From: Sphingomonas canadensis
GTDB lineage: Bacteria; Pseudomonadota; Alphaproteobacteria; Sphingomonadales; Sphingomonadaceae
Direction of reading: 5' to 3'
Assembly (NCBI RefSeq): GCF_026013525.1
Contig: NZ_JAPDRA010000003.1
Coordinates: 62,001 to 126,000 of the forward strand
DNA length: 64,000 bases
Numbering within the stretch: the stretch's first letter is position 1; the number at the start of each line of letters is the position of its first letter. Shown here piece after piece: positions 15,424 through 23,907 of this stretch. The translations under genes and the position numbers were made by a program. The notes under the pieces are model-generated. The model was not told where the DNA came from, searched no databases, and saw only the letters and a list, made by a program, of their open reading frames with translations.

Positions 15424-18228
15424 ATGATCTTCCGGTTTTTTCTGTCGTGTTTCATGCTGCTCGCGGCCGGGACCGCCTGGGCGGGCGAAAAGCCGCTCTA
15501 TGCCCCTGTGCCTGCCTGGGTCGTGCCCGCGCCTGCGGTGGACACCGCCAAGCTGACCGACGGCGATCCGCTGGTGCTGGTGCTGGACCAGCAAATCCGG
15601 CTCGATGGCGACACTTCGCAGGTCTATGTCGAGACCGCGACGCGCATCGCCAACACGCAGATCCTGGCGCAGGCGGGTACGATCCAGCTTCCCTGGGTGC
15701 CCGACAAGGGCGATCTGATCGTCCATGCCGCCGAGATCCTGCGCGCGGGCGAGCGCATCGACCTGCTGGCGGGCGAGGCGCGCTTCTCGGTGCTGCGGCG
15801 CGAGCAGATGCTGGAGCAGGGCCAGGTCAACGGCGTGCTCACCGCCACCATGGCGGTGCAGGGCCTGCGCGTCGGCGATGTGCTGCGCGTCGCATTCAGC
15901 GTGTCCACGCGCGATCCGGCGCTGAAAGGCCGGGTGCAGGGCTATGCCGGACTGGTCGCCGGGCCCGCGCCGGTGAAGTTCGGCCGCCTGCGCCTGCAAT
16001 GGCCGGCCGGGATGAAGGTCAAGTGGAAGTCGCACGTCCAGACCGCCGCTTTCAAGTTCACCACCGCGGGCGGCAACGACGAAGTAGTCGCGAGCATGCC
16101 GCTGTCGAAGCTCGCCGAAATTCCTGCCGACGCGCCGCAGCGCTTCAAGCTGTTGCCGCTGGTGGAGGTGACCAGCTTCGGCGGATGGGGCGATGTGGTG
16201 AATGTGATGACGCCGCTCTATGCCACCAAGGGCACGATCGTTCCGGGCAGTCCGCTGGCCGCTGAAGTAGCCAAGATCGCCGCGCAATCGAAGGACCCGC
16301 GCACCCGCGCCGCGCTGGCGCTGCGGCTGGTGCAGGACGAGGTGCGCTATCTCTACAACGGCATGGAGGGCGGCAACTATGTGCCACAGACGCCGGAGCA
16401 GACCTGGTCGCTGCGGTATGGCGACTGCAAGGCGAAGACGCTGCTCTTGACCGCCATCCTGCACGAGCTGGGGGTCGATGCCGTGCCGGCGATGGTCAGC
16501 ACCACCCTGGGCGATCTGCTGCCCGAACGATTGCCGTCCCCCGGCGCGTTCGATCATGTGATCGTGCGGGCGCAGATCGGTGGACAGGTGCTGTGGCTGG
16601 ACGGCACCGCCCAGGGCGCGCGGATAGACGATCTGGGGGACGTTCCGCCCTATCGCCATGCGCTGCCGATGCGCCCGGGCACCACGGCGCTGGAGGCGAT
16701 GCCGTTGAAGGGCAACGCCCGGCCCGATTTCGATCTGGATATCGAGGTGGATTCGAGCGCCGGCCTCAGCCTGCCCGCGCCGGTGAAGCTGCGCCTGGCG
16801 CTGCGTGGGCAGCAATCGGAACTGCTGCGCATGATCCAGGCGATGGGCGATCCCGACAAGCTGGATGCGATGGTGGACCTGCTGGTGGACGAGATCGCCT
16901 GGAGCCCTACGCTCGTCTCGCGCTCGGTCGCCTATGACGCGGCCAGCGGGGCGACCGTGATCACCGCCTCTGGCATGAGCTATCCGGACTGGGCGGATAA
17001 GGACGGCCGTGTGCGGCTGGAGGCCGACCGCACCGTGGGCGATATCGATTTCGCGCCCGATCGCGCGCGGCCTTCGTGGCGCGATATCCCGGTGGCGACC
17101 GGCGATGTGGAGAACCGCCGCGTCGCGCTGCGCATCCGGCTGCCGGGTGCGGGGGAAGGCTTCACGCTGGACGGCGATCAGGTACTGCCCCCCGCGCTGG
17201 GCGGGGTCGAGCTCAAGCGTAGCGTGCTCCTTGCCGATGGCTGGCTGACGATCGAGGATCGCAGCGTCAAGGGAACGCGCGAGATCGCCCCTGCCGATAT
17301 CCCGGCGGAACGCGGGCGCCTGAACGTCGCCAAGTCGCGCAGGCTGACCGCGATCGCTCCTGCCGGATATCCTCCGCGCTGGCGGCTGGCGGCGGCGCTG
17401 AAGGACGGCCCCGGGCTCCAGCGGCTCCGCGCCATCTATGACCAGAAGATCGCCGACGATCCCACCGACGCCGATGGTTACACGAAGCGGGCATGGTTCC
17501 TTGAGCGGATCGGTGATCATGCCGGCGCGCTGAAGGACCTGGACATGGTGGTGACGCTCGCTCCCTCGGTCGATGCCTATCTCGAACGCGGCGCGAAGCG
17601 GTTCGCGCTCGGCAACCAGCGGGGCGCGCTGGCCGACGCCCAGGAGGCCTATGACCTCGATTCCGCCTCGGACGCGGCGTTCGGTTTCCTTGTCGATCAG
17701 CTCAGCCGCGACGGCGGAACCGACGAAGCTCTGGGAATGGTGGAGGAGCGGTTGAACGCTGGCGGCAAGCGCGAGGCGCTGGCCAGCCTGAAGGCCGATG
17801 TGCTGGCGCGTGCGGGCCGCGTGACCGAAGGCCTTGCGGCGCTCGACGAAGCCATCGCGGCCAAACCTGGCCTGCCCGCGCTGCTCAACAGCCGCTGCTG
17901 GTTCAAGGGAACCAACAATGTGGAGCTTGCCTCCGCGTTGAAGGATTGCACGCGCGCGATCGAACTGGTGGACGATAGTTCTCCCGTGCTCGACAGCCGC
18001 GGGCTGATCTATTTTCGCATGGGCCGGATGGAGGAGGCGCTGGCCGATTTCGACGCCGCGCTGGAACAGAATCCGGAGATGGCGGCGAGCCTGTTCATGC
18101 GCGGCATCGTGCGCCGCCGGATCGGCGGAGCGGAGAATCTGAAAGCCGCCGAGGATGATCTGGCCGGCGCGCGGGCGATCTCGCCGGGGGTCGACGCGCG
18201 ATATGCCCAATGGGGGATCAAGCCCTGA
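15424..18228 (+). CDS. DUF3857/transglutaminase-like protein with C-terminal TPRs
   Basis: A 934-residue exported protein with signal peptide (MIFRFFLSCFMLLAAGTAWA). DUF3857 (residues about 50-230) precedes a transglutaminase-like core with Cys in WSLRYGDCKAKTLLLTAIL, His in GAFDHVIV and Asp in LWLDGTA, a complete Cys-His-Asp triad. Several tetratricopeptide repeats follow from about residue 680 (for example AYLERGAKRFALGNQRGAL). Such proteins are periplasmic and of unknown substrate. The ATG at 15424 follows a G-rich ribosome site; a GTG at 15403 is the alternative. Confidence 0.88.
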   Translation: MIFRFFLSCFMLLAAGTAWAGEKPLYAPVPAWVVPAPAVDTAKLTDGDPLVLVLDQQIRLDGDTSQVYVETATRIANTQILAQAGTIQLPWVPDKGDLIVHAAEILRAGERIDLLAGEARFSVLRREQMLEQGQVNGVLTATMAVQGLRVGDVLRVAFSVSTRDPALKGRVQGYAGLVAGPAPVKFGRLRLQWPAGMKVKWKSHVQTAAFKFTTAGGNDEVVASMPLSKLAEIPADAPQRFKLLPLVEVTSFGGWGDVVNVMTPLYATKGTIVPGSPLAAEVAKIAAQSKDPRTRAALALRLVQDEVRYLYNGMEGGNYVPQTPEQTWSLRYGDCKAKTLLLTAILHELGVDAVPAMVSTTLGDLLPERLPSPGAFDHVIVRAQIGGQVLWLDGTAQGARIDDLGDVPPYRHALPMRPGTTALEAMPLKGNARPDFDLDIEVDSSAGLSLPAPVKLRLALRGQQSELLRMIQAMGDPDKLDAMVDLLVDEIAWSPTLVSRSVAYDAASGATVITASGMSYPDWADKDGRVRLEADRTVGDIDFAPDRARPSWRDIPVATGDVENRRVALRIRLPGAGEGFTLDGDQVLPPALGGVELKRSVLLADGWLTIEDRSVKGTREIAPADIPAERGRLNVAKSRRLTAIAPAGYPPRWRLAAALKDGPGLQRLRAIYDQKIADDPTDADGYTKRAWFLERIGDHAGALKDLDMVVTLAPSVDAYLERGAKRFALGNQRGALADAQEAYDLDSASDAAFGFLVDQLSRDGGTDEALGMVEERLNAGGKREALASLKADVLARAGRVTEGLAALDEAIAAKPGLPALLNSRCWFKGTNNVELASALKDCTRAIELVDDSSPVLDSRGLIYFRMGRMEEALADFDAALEQNPEMAASLFMRGIVRRRIGGAENLKAAEDDLAGARAISPGVDARYAQWGIKP

Positions 18229-18305
18229 AGCCGGCGGTCTGATGCACGCACCGGCCCGCCGCCGGTTTGGAGTTTCTTCACCCCGCGCGCGCTATCCCCG
18301 CGCGC

Positions 18306-19259
18306 ATGACCAGCGTGTTCCTCACTATCGATACCGAGCTGATGTGGCGCCATCACGCGGCCGGGCTGGGCGTGGATGAGATCGTTCGCCGTTCGCTGGA
18401 GCCCGCCGGGGTGGGGATCGGCTGGCAGCTCGCGCAGCTTCGCGGCCATGGGCTGAAGGCGTGCTTCTTCGTCGATCCGATGCCGGGGCTGGTGTTCGGG
18501 CTCGACTGGCTGAAGCGCGTCGTGGGCGCGATCCTGGAGGCGGGGCAGGAGGTGCAGTTGCATCTCCACCCCAACTGGACGGGCGCGAAGGCCGGGGATT
18601 CCGGCGCCGCCCATGCCGCGTTCGAGCTGATCGACTATGATTTCGGCGCGCAATATGCGCTGATCGCCGGGGCATCGGACATGCTGGCGGCGGCGGGCGC
18701 GCCCGAGCCGGTGGCGTTCCGGGCGGGCAGCTATGCCGCCAGCGACGATACGCTGGCCGCGCTGGCCGAACTCGGCTTCCGCTATGATTCGAGCCACAAC
18801 GGATCGGAGCATCCCTGGCCCAGCGCGATCGGCCTGCCGCCCGCGCGGATATCGCCGGTGGAGCATCATGGCGTGATCGAGGTGCCGGTGACGCTGATCG
18901 AGGATCGCGCGGGGCACCTGCGCCATTTCCAGATCTGCGCGCTTTCGGCGGCGGAGATGCGCGCCGCGCTGGATCATGCGCGCCGCCAGGATCATGCCGC
19001 GGTGACGATCGTCGGCCATGGCTTCGAGCTTGCCAATCGCGCCGGCACGCGGCCAAATGCGGTGCATGTCCGGCGTTTCGAGGAACTGTGCCGGATGCTG
19101 GGGGACCGCCGCGCCACGATGCCCACCTGTCACTTCGCCGATCATCCGCCGCTTCCGCTCGATCGCGACGATGCCCCGCTGGGGCCGAGCATGCTGCGCA
19201 CCGGGCTGCGCCAGGCGGAGCAGCTCTGGTCGAACCTGGTCGAGGAGCGCGCGGCATGA
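18306..19259 (+). CDS. Polysaccharide deacetylase family protein
   Basis: A 317-residue protein of the NodB-like deacetylase fold. TSVFLTIDTELMW supplies the first Asp; VQLHLHPNW supplies the His pair of the metal triad; FRAGSYAASDDTLAAL is the conserved RAG/Arg motif. The C-terminus has VTIVGHGFE. It likely removes acetyl or N-acetyl groups from a glycan. The stop overlaps the start of the following acetyltransferase-like gene as ATGA, so the two are probably made together. Confidence 0.85.
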   Translation: MTSVFLTIDTELMWRHHAAGLGVDEIVRRSLEPAGVGIGWQLAQLRGHGLKACFFVDPMPGLVFGLDWLKRVVGAILEAGQEVQLHLHPNWTGAKAGDSGAAHAAFELIDYDFGAQYALIAGASDMLAAAGAPEPVAFRAGSYAASDDTLAALAELGFRYDSSHNGSEHPWPSAIGLPPARISPVEHHGVIEVPVTLIEDRAGHLRHFQICALSAAEMRAALDHARRQDHAAVTIVGHGFELANRAGTRPNAVHVRRFEELCRMLGDRRATMPTCHFADHPPLPLDRDDAPLGPSMLRTGLRQAEQLWSNLVEERAA

Positions 19260-20179
19260 GCAGCGCCCAGGCCCAGCCCATCCGCCTGAAGTTCGAAGTG
19301 GGCGCCCGCACGCTGATGGCGATCCAGCGCAGCCTGGTGCGCGTGCCGCTGAGCCTGGAGGAAGCGCGCGAGGGGCGGCTGCCCGCGCTGCCGCCGCTGG
19401 CGCGGGAGGCGCACGGCTATTCGGTCACCTCGCTGCCTGAGGACCGGCTGCAGGCGATGATCTATGCCTCGGGCGGGATGCTGCCCTTCGTCCGCCAGCG
19501 CTACACCCGCTATTGGGCGGACCTGACCGGCAGCTTCGACACATGGTTCGAGGGACTTTCGTCCAACGCCCGCCAGCAGCTCCGCCGCAAGGCACGCCGC
19601 ATCGCGCAGGAATCGGGCGGCGAGCTGGACGTCCGCGCCTTCCGCACGCCCGACGAGCTGGAGGGCTTTCACGATATCGCCCGGCGCATCTCGCTACGCA
19701 CCTATCAGGAACGGCTGATGGGATCGGGGCTGCCCGACAGCGCCGAGTTCATCCATGCCATGCTGGCGGACGCGGCGGCGGACCGGGTGCGTGCCTGGCT
19801 GCTCTATATCGGCGGCGAGCCCGCGGCCTATCTCTACTGTCCGGTGGAGGGCGACACGGTGATCTATGCCCATGTCGGCCACGATCCCGCGTTCAACGAG
19901 CTTTCGCCCGGCGCGGTGCTCCAGTTGGAGGCGATGCGCGACCTGTTCGACGAGGGCCGCTATTCGCGCTTCGACTTCACCGAGGGAGAGGGCCAGCACA
20001 AGCGCCAGATGGCGACCGGCGGAATCGCCTGCGTCGATCTGCTGCTGCTGCGCCCCAGCCTGATGAACCGCCTGACCACCGCCTCGCTGGGCGGGTTCAA
20101 CAAGGGCGTGGCGCTGGCCAAGGGCGCCGTGAACCGCGCCGGCATGGGCAAGCTCGCCAAAAAGGTGCGGCGGGGCTGA
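19256..20179 (+). CDS. GNAT/FemAB-like acetyltransferase
   Basis: A 307-residue protein resembling the BioF2-like/FemAB GNAT group. WFEGLSSNARQQLRRKARRI is the typical linker motif before the acyltransferase domain, and LLYIGGEPAAYLYCPVEGD and GAVLQLEAMRDLF match the core. It is translationally coupled (ATGA) to the deacetylase, suggesting tuning of glycan acylation or cell-surface carbohydrate synthesis; this link is inference. It is the last host gene before the prophage. Confidence 0.8.
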   Translation: MSSAQAQPIRLKFEVGARTLMAIQRSLVRVPLSLEEAREGRLPALPPLAREAHGYSVTSLPEDRLQAMIYASGGMLPFVRQRYTRYWADLTGSFDTWFEGLSSNARQQLRRKARRIAQESGGELDVRAFRTPDELEGFHDIARRISLRTYQERLMGSGLPDSAEFIHAMLADAAADRVRAWLLYIGGEPAAYLYCPVEGDTVIYAHVGHDPAFNELSPGAVLQLEAMRDLFDEGRYSRFDFTEGEGQHKRQMATGGIACVDLLLLRPSLMNRLTTASLGGFNKGVALAKGAVNRAGMGKLAKKVRRG

Positions 20180-20187
20180 CCTGCCCA

Positions 20188-20283
20188 ATCCTCCCCCGCC
20201 AGGGTTAGGAAGCCCGGCGGCCGCTCCGGCATCCTCCCTCTCCACCGCGTTCCGCGGTCCCCCTCCCCCTGGCGGGGGAGGAT
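20188..20283. repeat. Intergenic inverted repeat (CTCCCCC family)
   Basis: ATCCTCCCCCGCCAGGG at 20188-20204 is repeated as its exact reverse complement at 20267-20283, with 62 bases between. Such CTCCCCCGCCAGGGGGAGG-type elements are scattered between genes in sphingomonads. It may also end transcription of the acetyltransferase gene. Confidence 0.7.
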
Positions 20284-20326
20284 AGGGGGCCGGGGAGGGG
20301 CTGAAATGCGCGTCGGCTGCGCCTAT

Positions 20327-20331
20327 CACCC
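20327..20331. repeat. Target-site duplication, left copy (CACCC)
   Basis: CACCC immediately precedes the TGTAG end of the prophage and is repeated at 61056-61060 directly after the TACA end. Mu-family transposition makes 5-bp duplications. Confidence 0.88.
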
Positions 20332-20400
20332 TGTAGCCGGACAAAAAAGTCTGGAGTCTCGGACAGGACAATCTGGAGCACTTTGAGGGGGTCTCACGCA
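20332..20400. other. attR-type prophage end with putative transposase-binding repeats
   Basis: The tail-side end begins TGTAGCCGGACAAAAAAG. TCTGGAG occurs at 20350-20356 and 20372-20378, exactly 22 bp (two helical turns) apart. CGGACAGG-N5-CTGGAG at 20360-20378 recurs at the other end (60882-60900, inverted). Such spacing suits MuA-type subunit binding; no footprint is known. Confidence 0.7.
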
Positions 20401-20437
20401 CCCCTTAGAGCCGATTGAGGGGCGCGGGAGAAGCCTC

Positions 20438-20914
20438 TTATTTGCCGATCGCCACGTAGCTGAGCTGGAACGTAGCGAAGCTGCCCGAGGTGTTGATCAC
20501 GAAGCCGTCCGTCGTGACCGTGTTCACCCACCAGATTTCGTCGGCCTCGTCGCCGTTGTTGTAGTTGGTCATGGGCACCGGCCACACGCCGAAGCACGCG
20601 GTCGGAAAGGCGGTGCCGAAGCTGTTGCTGCCCGCGTTCGCCGTGCCGAAGCGGAAGTGGAACGGCCCGATCCGGAAGCCGCCCGCCACCTCCTCGCCGA
20701 TCCCCGCCTGGATCATCGCCAGGATCGCCGTGAGAAGCTGCGTATCGTCGCTGGGGTTCAGCGCGTTGCTCCCCGCCTCCTCGGCGCCGATCACATTGGC
20801 CAGCTCCAGCGTCACGGCGTTTAGCCAGGCGGCCGGAACGCGGGTGGCGGGTGCCGGGCTCTCCTTGGCCAGCCCCTCCTCGTTGGCGCCGCTTACGCCG
20901 GTGAAATCGCGCAT
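20438..20914 (-). CDS. Phage tail fibre / tail tip protein (C-terminal gp53-like type)
   Basis: 158 residues. The N-terminal part (MRDFTGVSGANEEGLA... PAAWLNAVTLELANVI) is the conserved start of short tail fibres that describe an initial bulk of LNPSDDTQLLTAI repeats. The C-terminal half is a beta-rich Gly/Asn/Phe tip domain. As the last gene before the prophage end it occupies the position of Mu S/U, so it probably contributes to receptor binding. It follows the gp48-like gene after 3 bases. Confidence 0.75.
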   Translation of the reverse strand: MRDFTGVSGANEEGLAKESPAPATRVPAAWLNAVTLELANVIGAEEAGSNALNPSDDTQLLTAILAMIQAGIGEEVAGGFRIGPFHFRFGTANAGSNSFGTAFPTACFGVWPVPMTNYNNGDEADEIWWVNTVTTDGFVINTSGSFATFQLSYVAIGK

Positions 20915-20917
20915 GGT

Positions 20918-21523
20918 TCAGGTCTCCGGATAGCTGAAGATGACATGGGTATGGGCGGGCTTGGCCGCGCCGAAGATGCACTCAAGGTCGATCGCCGTGT
21001 CGCCCTCCACCAGCCGCTGGCCGGCCGGATCGCCCGCGCGAAAGATGGTGAAGTTACCCGCATTGAGCACATGGACGCGCCACACATGGCGCCAGGCTCC
21101 ACCGCCGATCAGCGCGGTCAGCGAAGCGTCGAACTCGTCGACATCGGGGTCGAACTCATGGATCTCCACCTCGAACCCGATCGAGGCTGCCAGCGCGATA
21201 TAGAAGGCCGGCGTCTGCCCCGCCTGATAGGCCAGCTTGCGCACGCACTCGGCCCGCCGGGCGGACAGCGTGAGCGCGGCCGAGCTGCACGGATCGGGCA
21301 GGCCCAGCACGCGCTCCCAGTCGGCCAGCATCTCATAGGTGGTGTCGGGAAAGGCTTCCTCGATCAGGTCGGCCGCGCGTTCGTCCAGCCGCGCGAACTC
21401 CTCGGCCCAGGCGCGCAGCAGCGCCATCAGCCGCGCGCCGGGCTCGCGCGGCCAGGCCGGCCCGCCGGGCAGCAGCGCGGCGAGCTGGGCGCAATAGGCC
21501 GCGGCGTCGCGGATCACGCCCAT
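20918..21523 (-). CDS. Mu gp48-like tail protein (DUF2313/YmfQ)
   Basis: 201 residues with the DUF2313 pattern: LLPGGPAWPREPGARLMALL, DLIEEAFPDTTYEMLADWERVLGLPD, and a later LTALIGGGAWRH. The family forms part of the baseplate wedge that links to the tail fibres. The start overlaps the end of the baseplate J gene by 10 bases. A longer open frame upstream is only the shadow of that gene. Confidence 0.88.
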   Translation of the reverse strand: MGVIRDAAAYCAQLAALLPGGPAWPREPGARLMALLRAWAEEFARLDERAADLIEEAFPDTTYEMLADWERVLGLPDPCSSAALTLSARRAECVRKLAYQAGQTPAFYIALAASIGFEVEIHEFDPDVDEFDASLTALIGGGAWRHVWRVHVLNAGNFTIFRAGDPAGQRLVEGDTAIDLECIFGAAKPAHTHVIFSYPET

Positions 21524-22563
21524 GTGATCGTGCCCAGCGTGGTGATCTCGCCCGCCGCCGCCGTCACATTGGCGCTGGGCACGGTCAGCACATGGTCGGT
21601 CTCGCCGGCCGCGATCGAGATGGCCTCGCGGATATGGCTGATCAGCAGCGTACCGCCGGGCTCCGCCTCGCGCGCGATCAGGTCGCGCAGCTCGGCCTCC
21701 ACGGCCGCGCGGACCTCGCTCGAATCGGGGGTCAGCGCGATCGTCAGGTCCAGCGGATCGGCAACCGGCGCCGCCACGGTCACATCGGCGCACACGGGGC
21801 GGCGCGCGGCGATCCAGGCGTCCACCGCGGCGATCGCGCCGGCATCCGGGATGATGTCATCCTCGCCGTCCATCACGAACAGCAGCTTGACCGTGCCCAG
21901 CCCGTCCCAGTTGGGATATATCCAGGCGCGCGTCACGCCCGCCACCTCCAGCGCCCAGTACACATAGTCGCTGGCCGCGCCGCCGCGCACCGGCTGGCGC
22001 AGCCGCAGCAACAGCCGCCCGCGCAGATCGGCATCGCTCTCCGCGTCGGCCCCGGCGGCCAGCCCGCCGGCCGCCACGGCGGCGGTCGCGTCGACGCCGG
22101 CGACGGGCGAGAGGAAGGTCAGCGACTGCCCGGCATCCATCGCCCCGGCCGCGCCCGCCGTCTCGGCGGACACCGCCACGGTGGCGGTGCCAGACGCGAT
22201 CGTGGCGTCGGCCGCGGTGGCATAGCGCGCGCCGTCCGCGCGCAGCAGGATCGTTCCCTCGGGCACCTCGGCATCGTCGTCGCCGGTCAGCGTCACGTTG
22301 CCGGTGGCGGCGGCGGCGGGTTTGCGCGTCAGGCCGAACATCGCCGCCCAGCGCTCCAGCAGCGCCGTATCCGCCACGTCGGGCAGGAAGCGCGCGTTGC
22401 TGTCCAGCATGCCATACGCGCCGTGCATCGCGCCAGCATGGACGCGGGCCAGCACGTCCAGCGTGCTGCGGCGCAGGCGGCTGTCGGCGCCCGGCATGCG
22501 GGCATTGATGTCGTCGCGCGCGCGCGAAACCAGGGTGGTCAGGGTCGGGCGTTCGAAGCTCAC
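21514..22563 (-). CDS. Baseplate J-like protein (Mu gp47)
   Basis: 349 residues. N-terminal RPTLTTLVSRARDDINARMPGAD and YGMLDSNARFLPDVADTALLERWAAMFGL are typical of the baseplate J/gp47 family, followed by beta-rich repeats and DADLRGRLLLRLRQPVRGG. It is the main wedge component of contractile-tail baseplates. The GTG start at 22563 has a strong ribosome site (GAGGAG) and overlaps the previous stop as GTGA. Confidence 0.92.
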   Translation of the reverse strand: MSFERPTLTTLVSRARDDINARMPGADSRLRRSTLDVLARVHAGAMHGAYGMLDSNARFLPDVADTALLERWAAMFGLTRKPAAAATGNVTLTGDDDAEVPEGTILLRADGARYATAADATIASGTATVAVSAETAGAAGAMDAGQSLTFLSPVAGVDATAAVAAGGLAAGADAESDADLRGRLLLRLRQPVRGGAASDYVYWALEVAGVTRAWIYPNWDGLGTVKLLFVMDGEDDIIPDAGAIAAVDAWIAARRPVCADVTVAAPVADPLDLTIALTPDSSEVRAAVEAELRDLIAREAEPGGTLLISHIREAISIAAGETDHVLTVPSANVTAAAGEITTLGTITWA

Positions 22564-23057
22564 GCGATGCTCCTCGTGATGGTGATGGCGCGGGTGGTGG
22601 CGTCCCACACCGCGTCGAATCGCATGCGCGCCGGGCCGCTCGGCCGCGCGACCTGGACGATGATCGCCAGCGCGCCCGCCGGGTGCGCGGGCGACGGCCG
22701 CCGCACCTCGGCCGATACCTCCAGCGCGCTCACCACCTGGTCCTCGATCAGCCAGGCCAGCGCCTCGCGGGCGATGTCGCGCGCCTCGATCTCGATGCCC
22801 GGGGTCAGCTTGCCGCGGTCCAGCAGCCACAGGCGCGAACCGGTGCGGTCCTCCGCCCGGTCGTTGAACGCATCGCCCCACCAGCCGCGGCGGTCGGCGC
22901 CCGCGGGCAGCGGATCGTCATCGCGCGCGCGGGCATCGGTGAACAGCGAAATGGCGATCGCCGTCATCAGCCCGTCGTCGGTCACCAGGTCGCCATCGGC
23001 CAGCGCCAGATCGGCGGCCCATGCCGCCGCGTCGAAGATCAGCGCGATATCGGTCAC
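22560..23057 (-). CDS. Phage GP46 family protein (baseplate wedge)
   Basis: 165 residues. DLVTDDGLMTAIAISLFTDA and RRGWWGDAF are the hallmarks of the GP46 family, related to the gp25-like wedge proteins at the sheath/baseplate junction. The GTG start at 23057 (VTDIALIFD) overlaps the preceding gene as GTGA. Confidence 0.88.
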   Translation of the reverse strand: MTDIALIFDAAAWAADLALADGDLVTDDGLMTAIAISLFTDARARDDDPLPAGADRRGWWGDAFNDRAEDRTGSRLWLLDRGKLTPGIEIEARDIAREALAWLIEDQVVSALEVSAEVRRPSPAHPAGALAIIVQVARPSGPARMRFDAVWDATTRAITITRSIA

Positions 23058-23329
23058 AGCGTCTCCCCCGGCCGGCTCTCGACGCGCAGCGAAAGCACCT
23101 TCTTGGCGGTCGACAGCGTGCCCGTGCCGTCCGCCCGAATCACCAGCGTGGCCCGCCAGCCGCATGGATAGCGCGCGTGGATCTTGCGCACCCGCCCGGT
23201 CCGGTCGTACCGGATCGTCGCCTCGACGGGATCGTCGCCGCTCCGCTCGAACCCGGCCTCGCGCAGCCAGGCGCCCACGCGCGCCAGCAACGCATCCTGG
23301 TCGGCCTGGGGCATCGCCGCGCGCTTCAT
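23054..23329 (-). CDS. Small phage protein between gp45 and gp46
   Basis: 91 residues, no recognised family. It reads as a compact alpha/beta protein (RRRV-type RTGRVRKIHARYP, then a beta hairpin GTGTLSTAKKVLSLRVE). It is coupled at both ends (4-base overlaps) to the gp45-like and gp46-like genes, so it is probably a baseplate accessory or assembly factor. Function not assigned. Confidence 0.65.
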   Translation of the reverse strand: MKRAAMPQADQDALLARVGAWLREAGFERSGDDPVEATIRYDRTGRVRKIHARYPCGWRATLVIRADGTGTLSTAKKVLSLRVESRPGETL

Positions 23330-23907
23330 GCAATCTTCACCTTGCTCGATCCGCCGCTGATCTTGTCGGTGCCGTCGTCGACGGCATCGTCCTTGCGCGC
23401 CGCGTCCTTGGCGGTGCCGGTGCCGATCGTGATGTCGTCGCCCTTCAGCGCCATCGCGCCGCCCGGATCGAGCGTGATCGTGCCCGCGGCCTCGATCGAG
23501 ACATTGCCCTCGGCCGCCACGCTGAAATCGCCCTCGGTCTCGATCGACACGCCCTGCGCGCTCACGATCCGGATGCCGTCGCGCCCGATCAGCACCTGCT
23601 GGCCCTGATCGTCGTACAGGCTCACCTCGCCCTCCTGGAGCCCGGTGATGCGATAGCGCCGGTCGGCCACGGCCAGCACGATGCCGTGGCCGCGCAGGCC
23701 GCCCACCGCCAGCATCACAGCCTCGGCCCCCTTTTTGGGCCGCGCGGTGAAGCCATAGGGCTCGACATGCTCGACGCCCTCATGCGTCTCGTCGGCCAGC
23801 ATCTCGACCTGCAGCTCCTGCATCTTCGGGTCCGCGTCGGCGCCGCTGATCGTGCCCCGCCCGATCATCATCTGGATGCGCGCGTTCATCCGCGCGATGT
23901 CGCTCAT
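23326..23907 (-). CDS. Baseplate spike/assembly protein (Mu gp45)
   Basis: 193 residues. N-terminal helix, then an OB-fold region (EHVEPYGFTARPKKGAEAV), then a C-terminal beta-helix with short repeats (GDFSVAAEGNVSIEAAGTITL) ending in a Lys/Ser tip. This is the architecture of Mu gp45, the central membrane-piercing spike. The ATG at 23907 overlaps the previous stop as ATGA with GGGAGG upstream. Confidence 0.9.
   Translation of the reverse strand: MSDIARMNARIQMMIGRGTISGADADPKMQELQVEMLADETHEGVEHVEPYGFTARPKKGAEAVMLAVGGLRGHGIVLAVADRRYRITGLQEGEVSLYDDQGQQVLIGRDGIRIVSAQGVSIETEGDFSVAAEGNVSIEAAGTITLDPGGAMALKGDDITIGTGTAKDAARKDDAVDDGTDKISGGSSKVKIA

Noticed and set aside
13121..18210. Very long minus-strand open frames opposite uvrC and the transglutaminase/TPR gene
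   Set aside because: They mirror strongly supported genes and show only antisense composition.
20188..20283. Inverted repeat near the acetyltransferase gene as a possible prophage end
   Set aside because: It has no counterpart at the other end and no flanking duplication. The TGTAG ends with CACCC duplication explain the boundary better.
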